From Bacillus sp. Y1 (GTDB lineage Bacteria; Bacillota; Bacilli; Bacillales; Cytobacillaceae), in NCBI RefSeq assembly GCF_003586445.1, contig NZ_CP030028.1:4168501-4232500 (forward strand): a DNA stretch of 64,000 nt, written 5' to 3'. A program made the position numbers and the translations under genes. Of the stretch, positions 6,820-14,626 are shown piece after piece (position 1 is the first letter of the stretch; the number at the start of each line of letters is the position of its first letter). The notes beneath the pieces were generated by a model, which did no database searches, was not told the origin of the DNA, and saw only the letters and a list, made by a program, of their open reading frames with translations.

Positions 6820-8190
6820 TTACATTTTCAAAGTATCAGATGGTGCTTGAAGTTCTCTTTCACGGTCTTTTCTTGCTTCTATCCGCCCTTGGGCAATCAC
6901 AAATGGTAGATAAATAGCAATAGAGACTACTAAATTTACAGCCGAAAGAACGGCTCCCGAGATATGACCACCCGTAGCAAGTAGTCCACCTAGAATGGCT
7001 GGTGTTACCCATGGAATATCCGCCACGACTGGGTGAACCAAACCGAGACTAATCGATAGATACGCAATAATTGTCATTACAATTGGACCTAAGATAAACG
7101 GAATAAACCAGATCGGGTTTAATACAATTGGCAGACCAAATAGAATCGGTTCGTTAATTTGGAATACCCCTGGAGGAGTCCCTAGTGCTAATAGCTGTTT
7201 ATGCCTTCTTCTTCCGGCAATAAACATTGCAATGAGCAAACCGAGCGTCGCTCCCGAACCTCCTAAGTAAACAAACGCATCCAGGAAAGACCCAGCAAGA
7301 ATGTTATAGTCCCCAAGCTTCTCCACACCTTGCGCATACAAATTCAAGTTTTCCTGTCCCAACTTCGTCATTAAAGGTGTTGTAATTCCACCTAAAATAT
7401 TGGGTCCGTGTAATCCAATGACCCAGAAGCCATGAACTAAAGCAACAATTAATACCGCAAATGGCAATGAATCCACTGCCCCAGTTAAAGGCGTAACAAG
7501 AACTTTATTTAACCAATCATTTAAATAAGCGCCGTCACTAATGAATTTTCGTAAAATAAGACCAAATAAGCCCATCGTAAAAATGGTCGCCATCCCAGGC
7601 AGAAGTTTTGAAAAAGAACGTGCTACCGCTGGTGGTACACCATCTGGTAATTTAATCACCAAATACTTAATCTTCGCTAACCGCACAAAAATTTCAGTCG
7701 CAATAATAGAAACGATAATACCTGTAAAAAGTGCAGTAGCATTAAAATAATTCCAGCTAATGAATCCCCAAGCGCCACCAGTGACGGCCTCTCCTCCTTC
7801 AGGTGTGAGGGTTACATTTCCTATTTGGGGAATGAGTACAAAGAAAGCTGCACCAGCAACGAGCATCGCTTCAAACCCATCATCACCATAGGATTTCGCA
7901 AGCTTGTAGGCAATTCCAAAGACAGCAAAAACGGTCATAAACGCAAGCGTCCCCCACCAAATGTCTCCGCCAAGCGTGTTCCATGTTTCTCCGAATAAGG
8001 CAACCATCATTTTCTGATACGGTTTCCCAATTCCTGGTACAGATCCTAGGTTATTTAACAGGACGGCCAAAGAACCAACCATCGTAATCGCAATCATTCC
8101 AACCAACGCGTCACGAATCGCAAGTAAATGCCTGTTATTCCCCAACTTGTTCGCTACCGGCATGATGTATTTATCAATAAAATTCATCAT
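6820..8190 (-). CDS. celB: PTS EIIC, lactose/cellobiose/chitobiose family
   Basis: Membrane sugar-translocating subunit of a Lac-family PTS; 456 residues, about ten TM segments, with the substrate motif INEPILFG near residue 350 and GLHGPN. The reading frame is open to 8247, but that region carries the promoter -10 (8246-8251) and a CRE, so translation must start lower; AAGGGGG precedes the double ATG at 8190/8187, giving MMNFIDKYIMPV. No EIIA or EIIB gene is adjacent, so these must come from elsewhere in the genome. Confidence 0.92.
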   Translation of the reverse strand: MMNFIDKYIMPVANKLGNNRHLLAIRDALVGMIAITMVGSLAVLLNNLGSVPGIGKPYQKMMVALFGETWNTLGGDIWWGTLAFMTVFAVFGIAYKLAKSYGDDGFEAMLVAGAAFFVLIPQIGNVTLTPEGGEAVTGGAWGFISWNYFNATALFTGIIVSIIATEIFVRLAKIKYLVIKLPDGVPPAVARSFSKLLPGMATIFTMGLFGLILRKFISDGAYLNDWLNKVLVTPLTGAVDSLPFAVLIVALVHGFWVIGLHGPNILGGITTPLMTKLGQENLNLYAQGVEKLGDYNILAGSFLDAFVYLGGSGATLGLLIAMFIAGRRRHKQLLALGTPPGVFQINEPILFGLPIVLNPIWFIPFILGPIVMTIIAYLSISLGLVHPVVADIPWVTPAILGGLLATGGHISGAVLSAVNLVVSIAIYLPFVIAQGRIEARKDRERELQAPSDTLKM

Positions 8191-8218
8191 CCACCAATTC
8201 CCCCTTATACTGTTTTTT

Positions 8219-8232
8219 TGAGAGCGCTTACC
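8219..8232. promoter_or_regulatory. CcpA (CRE) site downstream of the PTS promoter
   Basis: Read on the minus strand, GGTAAGCGCTCTCA matches TGWAANCGNTNWCA at 11 of 12 defined positions. It lies about 7-20 bases downstream of the predicted transcription start, the usual position for catabolite repression. Confidence 0.65.
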
Positions 8233-8245
8233 AAGATGTATCTCC

Positions 8246-8274
8246 ATTGTAATGACTTATACATCACATTTCAA
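8246..8274 (-). promoter_or_regulatory. SigA promoter of the PTS operon
   Basis: Minus strand -35 TTGAAA (8269-8274), 17-base spacer, -10 TACAAT (8246-8251), each 5 of 6 to consensus. Confidence 0.7.
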
Positions 8275-8275
8275 T

Positions 8276-8306
8276 ACAAATATTAAATTTGTCACTACAA
8301 ATTTAA
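8276..8306. promoter_or_regulatory. GntR operator candidate in the divergent intergenic region
   Basis: TTAAATTTGT (8283-8292) and its exact inverse ACAAATTTAA (8297-8306) flank a 4-base spacer; a further half site ACAAAT (8276-8281) also pairs with ATTTGT. The array abuts the PTS -35 and lies 40 bases before the gntR -10, so one regulator could control both genes. Confidence 0.65.
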
Positions 8307-8344
8307 TTATCCCTATTTGAAGATACAAATGATGAATAATGTTT

Positions 8345-8352
8345 GCTATAAT
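8345..8352 (+). promoter_or_regulatory. Extended -10 promoter of gntR
   Basis: TGCTATAAT: a perfect -10 (8347-8352) with the TGn extension; no good -35 is seen. The GntR start lies 22 bases further on. Confidence 0.5.
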
Positions 8353-8373
8353 GAAACAAGGAGGTTATCCGAT

Positions 8374-9111
8374 ATGAATGAAGAGATAAAAGATGGAAAT
8401 GCCCTACATTTACAAGTGAAGGAAGCAATTATCCAGCTAATAAAAGATGGAGAATATCCACCAGATTCGCAGCTCCCAACAGAGGCAGAGTTTTGTGAAA
8501 CCTTTGGGGTTAGCCGTACGACAGTAAGAACAGCACTTCAACAGTTAACATCAGAAGGATATATATACCGAAAAAGAGGAAGCGGTACATTTGTATCTAA
8601 CAATAAAGTGAAGCAAGTGTTGACCACAACCATTGAACGTTTTTCAGATCAGATCTCGATGCAAGGAAAAATACCGTCGATTAAAGTCATTAATTTGGAA
8701 GTGGTTCCTGCAGACGATTACTTGATGAATCTTCTAAAAGTAAGCGAAGGCGAGCCTGTTAATCTACTAGAGCGAGTTCGTTATGTGAATGATGAACCTC
8801 TTCAGTATGAAATCTCTTATCTTCCTTGGTATAAAACGCCTGCTATTCGTAAAGAAGGCTGCGAAGATTCACTGTACAAGCTGTTACAAACTCAATATGA
8901 CCTTCACATAAGTAAAACAGTTGAGAACTTAGAACTGTATCTTCCGGATGAGGAAGTAGCGAAAAAGCTTCATATTCCAGTGGGCAGCCCTTGCTTTTCT
9001 TTAGATACACATGCGTACTTAGAGGATGGAACCATCATTGAGTACTCAAAAACGATATTCCGTGGAGATTTGACCCATTTTATTATTGAAAGAAATTACA
9101 ACAGAGTGTAG
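8374..9111 (+). CDS. GntR-family regulator, HutC/UTRA subgroup
   Basis: Winged-helix N-terminal domain (about 8-75, with [20 protein letters not shown]) and a C-terminal UTRA sugar-phosphate sensing domain ending [20 protein letters not shown]. 245 residues from the ATG at 8374, which has GGAGG upstream; the frame is open further up but runs through the -10. Divergent from the PTS operon with a shared inverted-repeat operator, so it most likely represses that operon and itself until the phosphorylated disaccharide binds. Confidence 0.88.
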   Translation: MNEEIKDGNALHLQVKEAIIQLIKDGEYPPDSQLPTEAEFCETFGVSRTTVRTALQQLTSEGYIYRKRGSGTFVSNNKVKQVLTTTIERFSDQISMQGKIPSIKVINLEVVPADDYLMNLLKVSEGEPVNLLERVRYVNDEPLQYEISYLPWYKTPAIRKEGCEDSLYKLLQTQYDLHISKTVENLELYLPDEEVAKKLHIPVGSPCFSLDTHAYLEDGTIIEYSKTIFRGDLTHFIIERNYNRV

Positions 9112-9127
9112 AGCTCTGTTGTTTTCA
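9098..9127 (+). terminator. gntR terminator overlapping the stop codon
   Basis: ACAACAGAG (9098-9106) pairs with CTCTGTTGT (9114-9122), followed by TTTTC. The gene's TAG lies in the loop. Confidence 0.8.
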
Positions 9128-9164
9128 TTTGTCGTGACAACATAAGTTTCCATTAAATTTACCC

Positions 9165-9193
9165 ATGACAGATTTTAGAAAAAATTATATAAT
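9165..9193 (+). promoter_or_regulatory. SigA promoter of the MFS gene
   Basis: ATGACA (9165-9170), 17-base spacer, TATAAT (9188-9193). The downstream gene starts at 9261. Confidence 0.65.
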
Positions 9194-9260
9194 AATCTTC
9201 GGGATACGAAATTTTTTATCATCATAAGAATATATTAAGTTAAAAAGAGGATATAAAATC

Positions 9261-10472
9261 ATGTGGAAAAATCGGAATGTATGGATTATTTTAATTGGGG
9301 AGTTTATTGCTGGGGTTGGATTATGGACCGGAATTATCGGAAATTTAGAATTTATGCAAGCGAAGGTACCATCAGATTTTCTTAAGTCGCTTATCCTTGC
9401 TACTGGATTATTAGCAGGAATTCTTGTTGGCCCCCTTGCTGGTCGAATGACCGATCAGTATAGTAAAAAAACAATCATGATTTATTCGGGAATTGCCCGT
9501 ATGTTCAGCGTCATCTTTATGTTCCTCGCTCTTTATACCGGCTCCGTCTGGTGGATGGTCGTGTTTATGATTGGCATTCAGCTCTCTGCTGCTTTTTATT
9601 TTCCAGCACTACAATCAGCCATCCCTCTAATAGTTGCAGAAAACCAACTTCTCCAACTGAATGGAGTACATATGAATGTGGCGACCATTTCACGTGTACT
9701 AGGTACGGCTTTGGCTGGTGCCATGCTGGTCGTTATGCCGTTATCCATGTTGTATGTAGCATCTTTTGTTGCTTACGGTATTTTACTCGTTTTCACCTTC
9801 TTTTTAAAAATGGATGAGCCTGCTCTATCTAGTTCATCACTGAAAAATAACGGATCTAGTGGATTTAAAGACGTCCTCCCTGTTATCAAAGGAATGCCCG
9901 TAGTCTTGATGACACTCATTATGGCACTTGTTCCATTGTTGTTTCTTAGTGGCTTCAATTTGATGGTGATTAACATTAGTGAGATTCATGATGACTCCTC
10001 GATTAAAGGATTGATTTATACAGCAGAAGGTATTGCCTTTATGCTAGGAACATTTGTGATTAAAAGGCTCAATGATAAATGGTCTCCTTTTACCATCATT
10101 TTCGTTTTTTCAACCGTGATCGGTTTGGGTCAAATCTCCTTGTATTTTGTTGAGATCAAGGCTCTTGCTATTCTTTCTTTTGCAATAGTTGGTTTTGCAG
10201 TTGGCTGCTTTTACCCGACCGTCTCTACTTTGTTTCAAACGAAGGTTCCAAAGAGCTTTCACGGCCGCTTCTTTTCGTTCCGGAATATGCTTGACCGGAT
10301 CATGTTTCAGGTCGTGCTACTAGGAACCGGGTTTTTATTAGATGTAGTTGGATTGCAGATTATGGTACTTATTTTCGGAGCCATTTCATTACTCACTACA
10401 GGAATCTTTTATAGTAGACATAAACAGCATCCTGTTGAGCTAGATGTGGAAGTTGTAACAGTTACCAAATAA
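9261..10472 (+). CDS. MFS transporter, probable efflux protein
   Basis: 403-residue major facilitator with about 11-12 TM segments. Motif A is GRMTDQYSKK (about residues 60-70); the central cytosolic loop is near residues 190-205. It has its own promoter and terminator, so it is monocistronic. It resembles the YqgE/YfiS-type drug exporter branch of Bacillus, but substrate and even direction are not visible. Preceded by AGAGGAT about 9 bases before the ATG. Confidence 0.8.
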   Translation: MWKNRNVWIILIGEFIAGVGLWTGIIGNLEFMQAKVPSDFLKSLILATGLLAGILVGPLAGRMTDQYSKKTIMIYSGIARMFSVIFMFLALYTGSVWWMVVFMIGIQLSAAFYFPALQSAIPLIVAENQLLQLNGVHMNVATISRVLGTALAGAMLVVMPLSMLYVASFVAYGILLVFTFFLKMDEPALSSSSLKNNGSSGFKDVLPVIKGMPVVLMTLIMALVPLLFLSGFNLMVINISEIHDDSSIKGLIYTAEGIAFMLGTFVIKRLNDKWSPFTIIFVFSTVIGLGQISLYFVEIKALAILSFAIVGFAVGCFYPTVSTLFQTKVPKSFHGRFFSFRNMLDRIMFQVVLLGTGFLLDVVGLQIMVLIFGAISLLTTGIFYSRHKQHPVELDVEVVTVTK

Positions 10473-10480
10473 ATCCATCA

Positions 10481-10510
10481 AGAGGTGTTCATTATGGACA
10501 CCTCTTTGTT
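10481..10510 (+). terminator. Terminator of the MFS gene
   Basis: AGAGGTGT (10481-10488) pairs with ACACCTCT (10498-10505), then TTGTT. Confidence 0.75.
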
Positions 10511-10565
10511 CGTATTTTATTGCCTTTTAGTTGAGTTTTCATATTTATCTGACTAATGAAACCCT

Positions 10566-10610
10566 TAACACGAATATTATTTCATCATTTTACCAGTAAC
10601 TTTCGGAATT
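10566..10610. promoter_or_regulatory. Possible degenerate PurR box pair
   Basis: AACTTTCGGAATT (10598-10610) fits the inverted PurBox AWWGTTCGGWWWT at 11 of 13; a weaker direct copy (9 of 13) is at 10566-10578. xpt-pbuX is PurR-controlled in B. subtilis. Spacing is slightly longer than usual. Confidence 0.35.
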
Positions 10611-10626
10611 ATTCGCTATTTCACTA

Positions 10627-10654
10627 TTGAACTACAATATAATGGTGATATAAT
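10627..10654 (+). promoter_or_regulatory. xpt-pbuX promoter
   Basis: -35 TTGAAC (10627-10632), 16-base spacer, extended -10 TGATATAAT with TATAAT at 10649-10654. Transcription would start near 10661, just before the aptamer. Confidence 0.7.
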
Positions 10655-10674
10655 AATAACTAACTTCATAGGAT

Positions 10675-10748
10675 TCACTCATATAATAGCGAGAATATGG
10701 CTCGCAAGTTTCTACCGAATTACCGTAAATGATTCGACTATGAGTGAG
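10675..10748 (+). ncRNA. Purine (guanine) riboswitch aptamer
   Basis: P1 arms CACTCATA and TATGAGTG enclose the conserved core: ATAATAGCGAG, ATATGGC, GTTTCTACCG, ACCGTAAAT, CGACTATG. The specificity base before TATG (CGAC) is C, as in guanine/xanthine aptamers, not the U of adenine ones. It precedes xpt-pbuX, the same arrangement as in B. subtilis. Confidence 0.95.
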
Positions 10749-10799
10749 CAATGGGATTGCTTACGATATTTGTTTTATCCATGCAAACCACGCCTTTTA

Positions 10800-10862
10800 A
10801 AGTCTAAGGTCATTGCTTCACTCAATTTGATGTGAATGCAATGAAGTTAGGCTTTTTTATTT
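10800..10862 (+). terminator. Riboswitch expression platform terminator
   Basis: CATTGC and TCAC pair with GTGA and GCAATG, extended by CTAA/TTAG, followed by GCTTTTTTATTTTTC. With guanine bound, P1 should be stable, this hairpin forms and transcription stops before xpt. Confidence 0.85.
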
Positions 10863-10873
10863 TTCTTTCTTAG

Positions 10874-11475
<602 letters not shown>

Positions 11476-11476
<1 letters not shown>

Positions 11477-12783
11477 TGAAAACAAATCCGTTCAAACTTA
11501 CTTCTTTAGGAATTCAACATGTACTTGCCATGTATGCTGGGGCAGTTATTGTTCCACTAATCGTCGGAGGAGCACTTGGATTAACAGGTGAGCAATTAAC
11601 TTACTTAGTTTCGATCGATATTTTAATGTGCGGTGTGGCAACACTTTTACAAGTTTGGAAAAATAAATTCTTTGGAATCGGCTTACCTGTTGTTCTTGGC
11701 TGTACATTCACTGCCGTTGGTCCAATGATTGCAATCGGTGGAGAATATGGGATTTCTGCCATTTATGGATCGATTTTAGTTTCTGGTCTTTTCGTTGTTG
11801 TGATTGCGAAGTTCTTTGGAAAGCTCGTTCGATTTTTCCCACCTGTAGTAACAGGTTCAGTTGTAACGATTATCGGGATTACACTCATTCCTGTTGCTAT
11901 TAACAATATGGCTGGTGGTCAAGGAAGCCCTGATTTTGGTTCTATGACAAACATTTCTTTAGCTTTTGGAACTCTTCTTTTTATTATTGTTTTATACCGC
12001 TTTTTCACAGGTTTTGTTCGTTCGATTTCGATTCTTTTAGGTTTATTAGCAGGTACAGTGGTTGCTGCCTTTATGGGAATGGTTAATTTTTCAGCTGTAG
12101 CTGAAGCTAGCTGGTTCCACATGGTCACTCCTTTCTATTTCGGAATGCCAACATTTGAAATCACAGCGATTTTAACGATGATTCTTGTTGCGATGGTAAG
12201 TTTGGTTGAGTCTACTGGAGTATATTTTGCCTTAAGTGATATTTGTGAAGAGGAAGTAACGGAAAAGGATTTAGCTAACGGGTATCGTGCAGAAGGCCTA
12301 GCTATTCTTTTAGGTGGATTATTTAATTCTTTCCCATATACTACGTACTCACAAAACGTTGGTCTTTTACAAATCACGGGTGTGAAAAGCAAAAACGTGA
12401 TTTATACTGCTGGAGCCATGTTAATTCTATTAGGATTTATTCCTAAAATCGGTGCCTTAACAACCATCATTCCTACATCTGTTCTAGGTGGAGCCATGAT
12501 TGCCATGTTTGGAATGGTTATTGCGTATGGTATTAAAATGTTAAGCAAGGTGAACTTTGCCTCACAAGAAAACTTATTAATCATTGCTTGTTCGGTTGGT
12601 ATCGGTCTTGGCGTAACAGCTGTTCCTGACCTTTTTGCTCAAATGCCATCAAGCATCCGCATTTTGACTGATAACGGAATTGTTGCTGGCAGCATTACGG
12701 CAATTCTTTTAAATATTGTATTTAACGTAGCTCCGAAAGCGGAACGTGTTCAACCGGTTTTGAATGAGCAGAAAGCATCTTAA
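11476..12783 (+). CDS. pbuX: Xanthine permease, NCS2 family
   Basis: Nucleobase:proton symporter, 435 residues, about 14 TM segments of the NCS2 (UraA/PbuX) fold. Family features include the N-terminal LGIQHVLAMYAGAVIVPLIVG, the substrate-site Glu in SLVESTGVYFA (TM8) and the NVGLLQITGVKS motif (TM10). Second gene of the xpt operon, overlapping xpt by one base. Imports xanthine for Xpt. A perfect terminator follows the stop. Confidence 0.95.
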
Positions 12784-12796
12784 TTTAAACTTTCGG

Positions 12797-12825
12797 CCAT
12801 CCCACTGATGTGGGGTGGTTTTTTT
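12797..12825 (+). terminator. xpt-pbuX terminator
   Basis: CCATCCCAC (12797-12805), loop TGAT, GTGGGGTGG (12810-12818), then seven T. Confidence 0.88.
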
Positions 12826-12868
12826 GTTATTATTTATTTAATAAACAAAAATCGAAATGAGGATATAT

Positions 12869-13960
12869 ATGCCAGAGTTAATTAAAGATAGATATAGCCC
12901 TTCATTTTTTAACCAATTTATCAAAATCTTGAAGTCAGCTTATCCAAGCTTTGATGAAAACCAGTTTTTAACCTTTATTTATGATGACGAATGGGAAAAG
13001 CGGGAATTCAAGCAACGAATTCGCCATATATCAGTTGCATTAAGAGAGTCCTTACCGCAATCGTATGATTCTTCTATTGAAATATTGCTGACTATCGCTC
13101 CACAATGCAAGGGTGTAGAATATTTGTTTTTTCCTGATTTTGTTGAAGTGTTCGGTCTAGACAATTGGGAAACCTCGATTTTTGCACTAGAGCAATTCAC
13201 TAAATATTCGAGCTCCGAGTTTGCGGTTCGACCGTTTATTTTAAAAAACCAACCAAAAATGATGAATCAAATGCAGCATTGGGCGTTAGATGAGGACGAG
13301 CATATACGAAGATTAGCGAGTGAGGGCTGCCGTCCGCGTCTCCCGTGGGCACCAGTTTTGACTGCTTTAAAGAAAGATCCAACTCCCATCTTACCTATCC
13401 TTGAAAAATTAAAGGATGACCCTTCCCTTTATGTAAGGAAATCTGTAGCAAATAATTTAAACGATATTTCAAAAGATCACCCCAACTTATTAAAGCAAAT
13501 CGTTCGTGAATGGAGAGGACAACATCCGCACACCGATTGGATTTTAAAGCATGCTAGTCGCAGTTTGCTGAAAAAAGGGGATGTTGAAATTCTTCAACTA
13601 TTTGGATATTCATCAGCGGCTAATATAGGTGTCCAAAATTTCACTCTTTCATGTGATCAACTATCACTTGGTGAGATATTAACGTTTTCATTTGACGTTA
13701 TTAACGAATCCATTGAATCACAAAATCTTCGAATTGAATACGGAATTGATTTTATGAAAGCGAATGGAAAACAAGCCCGAAAGATTTTTCATTTATCACA
13801 GAAGACCTATTCGTGTGGAACGACCCACTTGACTCGAGAACATTTGTTTAAGAATTTGACTACACGCAAGCATTATGAAGGTTTGCACGGTCTAGTTATT
13901 CTTATAAATGGAGAAGAGAAAGCAAAGTCTGAATTTATTTTAAGGGTTAAGGAAGATTAA
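12869..13960 (+). CDS. alkC: AlkC-type 3-methyladenine DNA glycosylase
   Basis: DNA-repair enzyme excising cationic alkylated bases. 363 residues. The N-terminal two thirds are HEAT-like helical repeats of the AlkC/AlkD superfamily, with ASEGCRPRLPW, DPSLYVRKSVANNLNDIS and HASRSLLKKG; the last ~110 residues (from about 255) look like the Ig-like beta domain that distinguishes AlkC from AlkD. I chose the ATG at 12869 with GAGG 6 bases upstream; the ATG at 12857 has no good site. Monocistronic, between two terminators. A role in constitutive alkylation defence is inferred. Confidence 0.85.
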   Translation: MPELIKDRYSPSFFNQFIKILKSAYPSFDENQFLTFIYDDEWEKREFKQRIRHISVALRESLPQSYDSSIEILLTIAPQCKGVEYLFFPDFVEVFGLDNWETSIFALEQFTKYSSSEFAVRPFILKNQPKMMNQMQHWALDEDEHIRRLASEGCRPRLPWAPVLTALKKDPTPILPILEKLKDDPSLYVRKSVANNLNDISKDHPNLLKQIVREWRGQHPHTDWILKHASRSLLKKGDVEILQLFGYSSAANIGVQNFTLSCDQLSLGEILTFSFDVINESIESQNLRIEYGIDFMKANGKQARKIFHLSQKTYSCGTTHLTREHLFKNLTTRKHYEGLHGLVILINGEEKAKSEFILRVKED

Positions 13961-13981
13961 AGTAATCTATAAGAAAGATTA

Positions 13982-14019
13982 AAACAGCCATTTTGCATTT
14001 GTGCAGGATGGCTGTTTTT
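13982..14019. terminator. Bidirectional terminator between alkC and the Trp/Asp-rich gene
   Basis: AAACAGCCAT pairs with ATGGCTGTTT around a 16-base loop, with A and T tracts at either side; it lies between convergent genes. Confidence 0.8.
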
Positions 14020-14022
14020 GTG

Positions 14023-14483
14023 TTACCACCATTTCCAAATGGACCAATCGCCCCAGGTGTACTGTTTGTTATCACCCCAGTCTTTGTCATACCATGAGTA
14101 ATCATCTTTATCATCGTCATCACGGTCATGATCATGGTCTCCTTTTTTCCAGCAATACCAATCATGCCATACGTCCTTTGACTCAACACATTTGCTACTA
14201 TCTTTCTTTTCCCTTAGACATCCATCCCAATCTTCCCAGTCGTCATCGTCCCAATCGTGGTCCCAATCTTTATCCCCATCTTTATCCCAATCCTCATCTC
14301 CCCACTGCTCATCCCAATCATTACTCCCTTTCGAACTAGAAAAGGAAAAGAGGAAACTAAAAAAAAAGACTTTGTTGATTGTGAATCACTATAAGAGTAA
14401 CTTGATGTTGCTAAAGCAGAGGATGGGAAAAGAAGACCAACAATCAGCATCACAATGGTCCAGTATTTTAAAGAGCTCTTCAA
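14023..14483 (-). pseudogene. Trp/Asp-rich exported protein, frame broken at an A9 tract
   Basis: A TTG start (14483) has AAGGAGG 7 bases upstream and encodes a clear signal peptide (KSSLKYWTIVMLIVGLLFPSSALA). After about 45 residues the frame turns into unrelated sequence and stops at 14214. Inserting one base (a -1 shift) in the homopolymer at 14359-14367 (T9 in the coding strand) opens a second frame to 14023, rich in DW and DD: NDWDEQWGDEDWDKDG, DWDHDWDDDDWEDWDG, then YSWYDKDWGDNK and a SIWKWW end. The joined product would be about 153 residues, acidic, with three Cys. The second frame ends exactly before the terminator, which argues it is the true C-terminus. Cause unresolved: sequencing indel, phase variation or slippage. 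No family recognised. Confidence 0.6.
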
Positions 14484-14520
14484 GAGTTCACCTCCTTTTA
14501 TCACGTCATACTTTACTACT

Positions 14521-14552
14521 ATTATAACACAGTGTGTTCTTAATTAAGAACA
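14521..14552. promoter_or_regulatory. Promoter and palindromes upstream of the Trp/Asp-rich gene
   Basis: Minus-strand -10 TATAAT (14521-14526). Immediately upstream are two overlapping palindromes: AACACAGTGTGTT (14526-14538) and the perfect 18-mer TGTTCTTAATTAAGAACA (14535-14552), which would cover the -35. A repressor or activator site is likely. Confidence 0.5.
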
Positions 14553-14585
14553 GTAATATTTCTATCCCTCCCTCTAAAATAGAAA

Positions 14586-14611
14586 AACCCTCAATCAAAG
14601 GATTGAGGGTT
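14586..14611 (-). terminator. Terminator of the RND gene
   Basis: AACCCTCAATC pairs with GATTGAGGGTT (11 bp, loop AAAG), with TTTTTCT on the minus strand. Confidence 0.85.
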
Positions 14612-14626
14612 CCAACTTGTAACTGC

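Noticed and set aside
8191..8247. N-terminal extension of EIIC to ATG 8247
   Set aside because: The region holds the promoter -10 and a CRE, and the ribosome site lies before 8190.
14192..14527. Plus-strand open frames (Ser/His-rich) opposite the Trp/Asp-rich gene
   Set aside because: They are antisense shadows of the GAT/TGG-rich minus-strand gene and lack ribosome sites.
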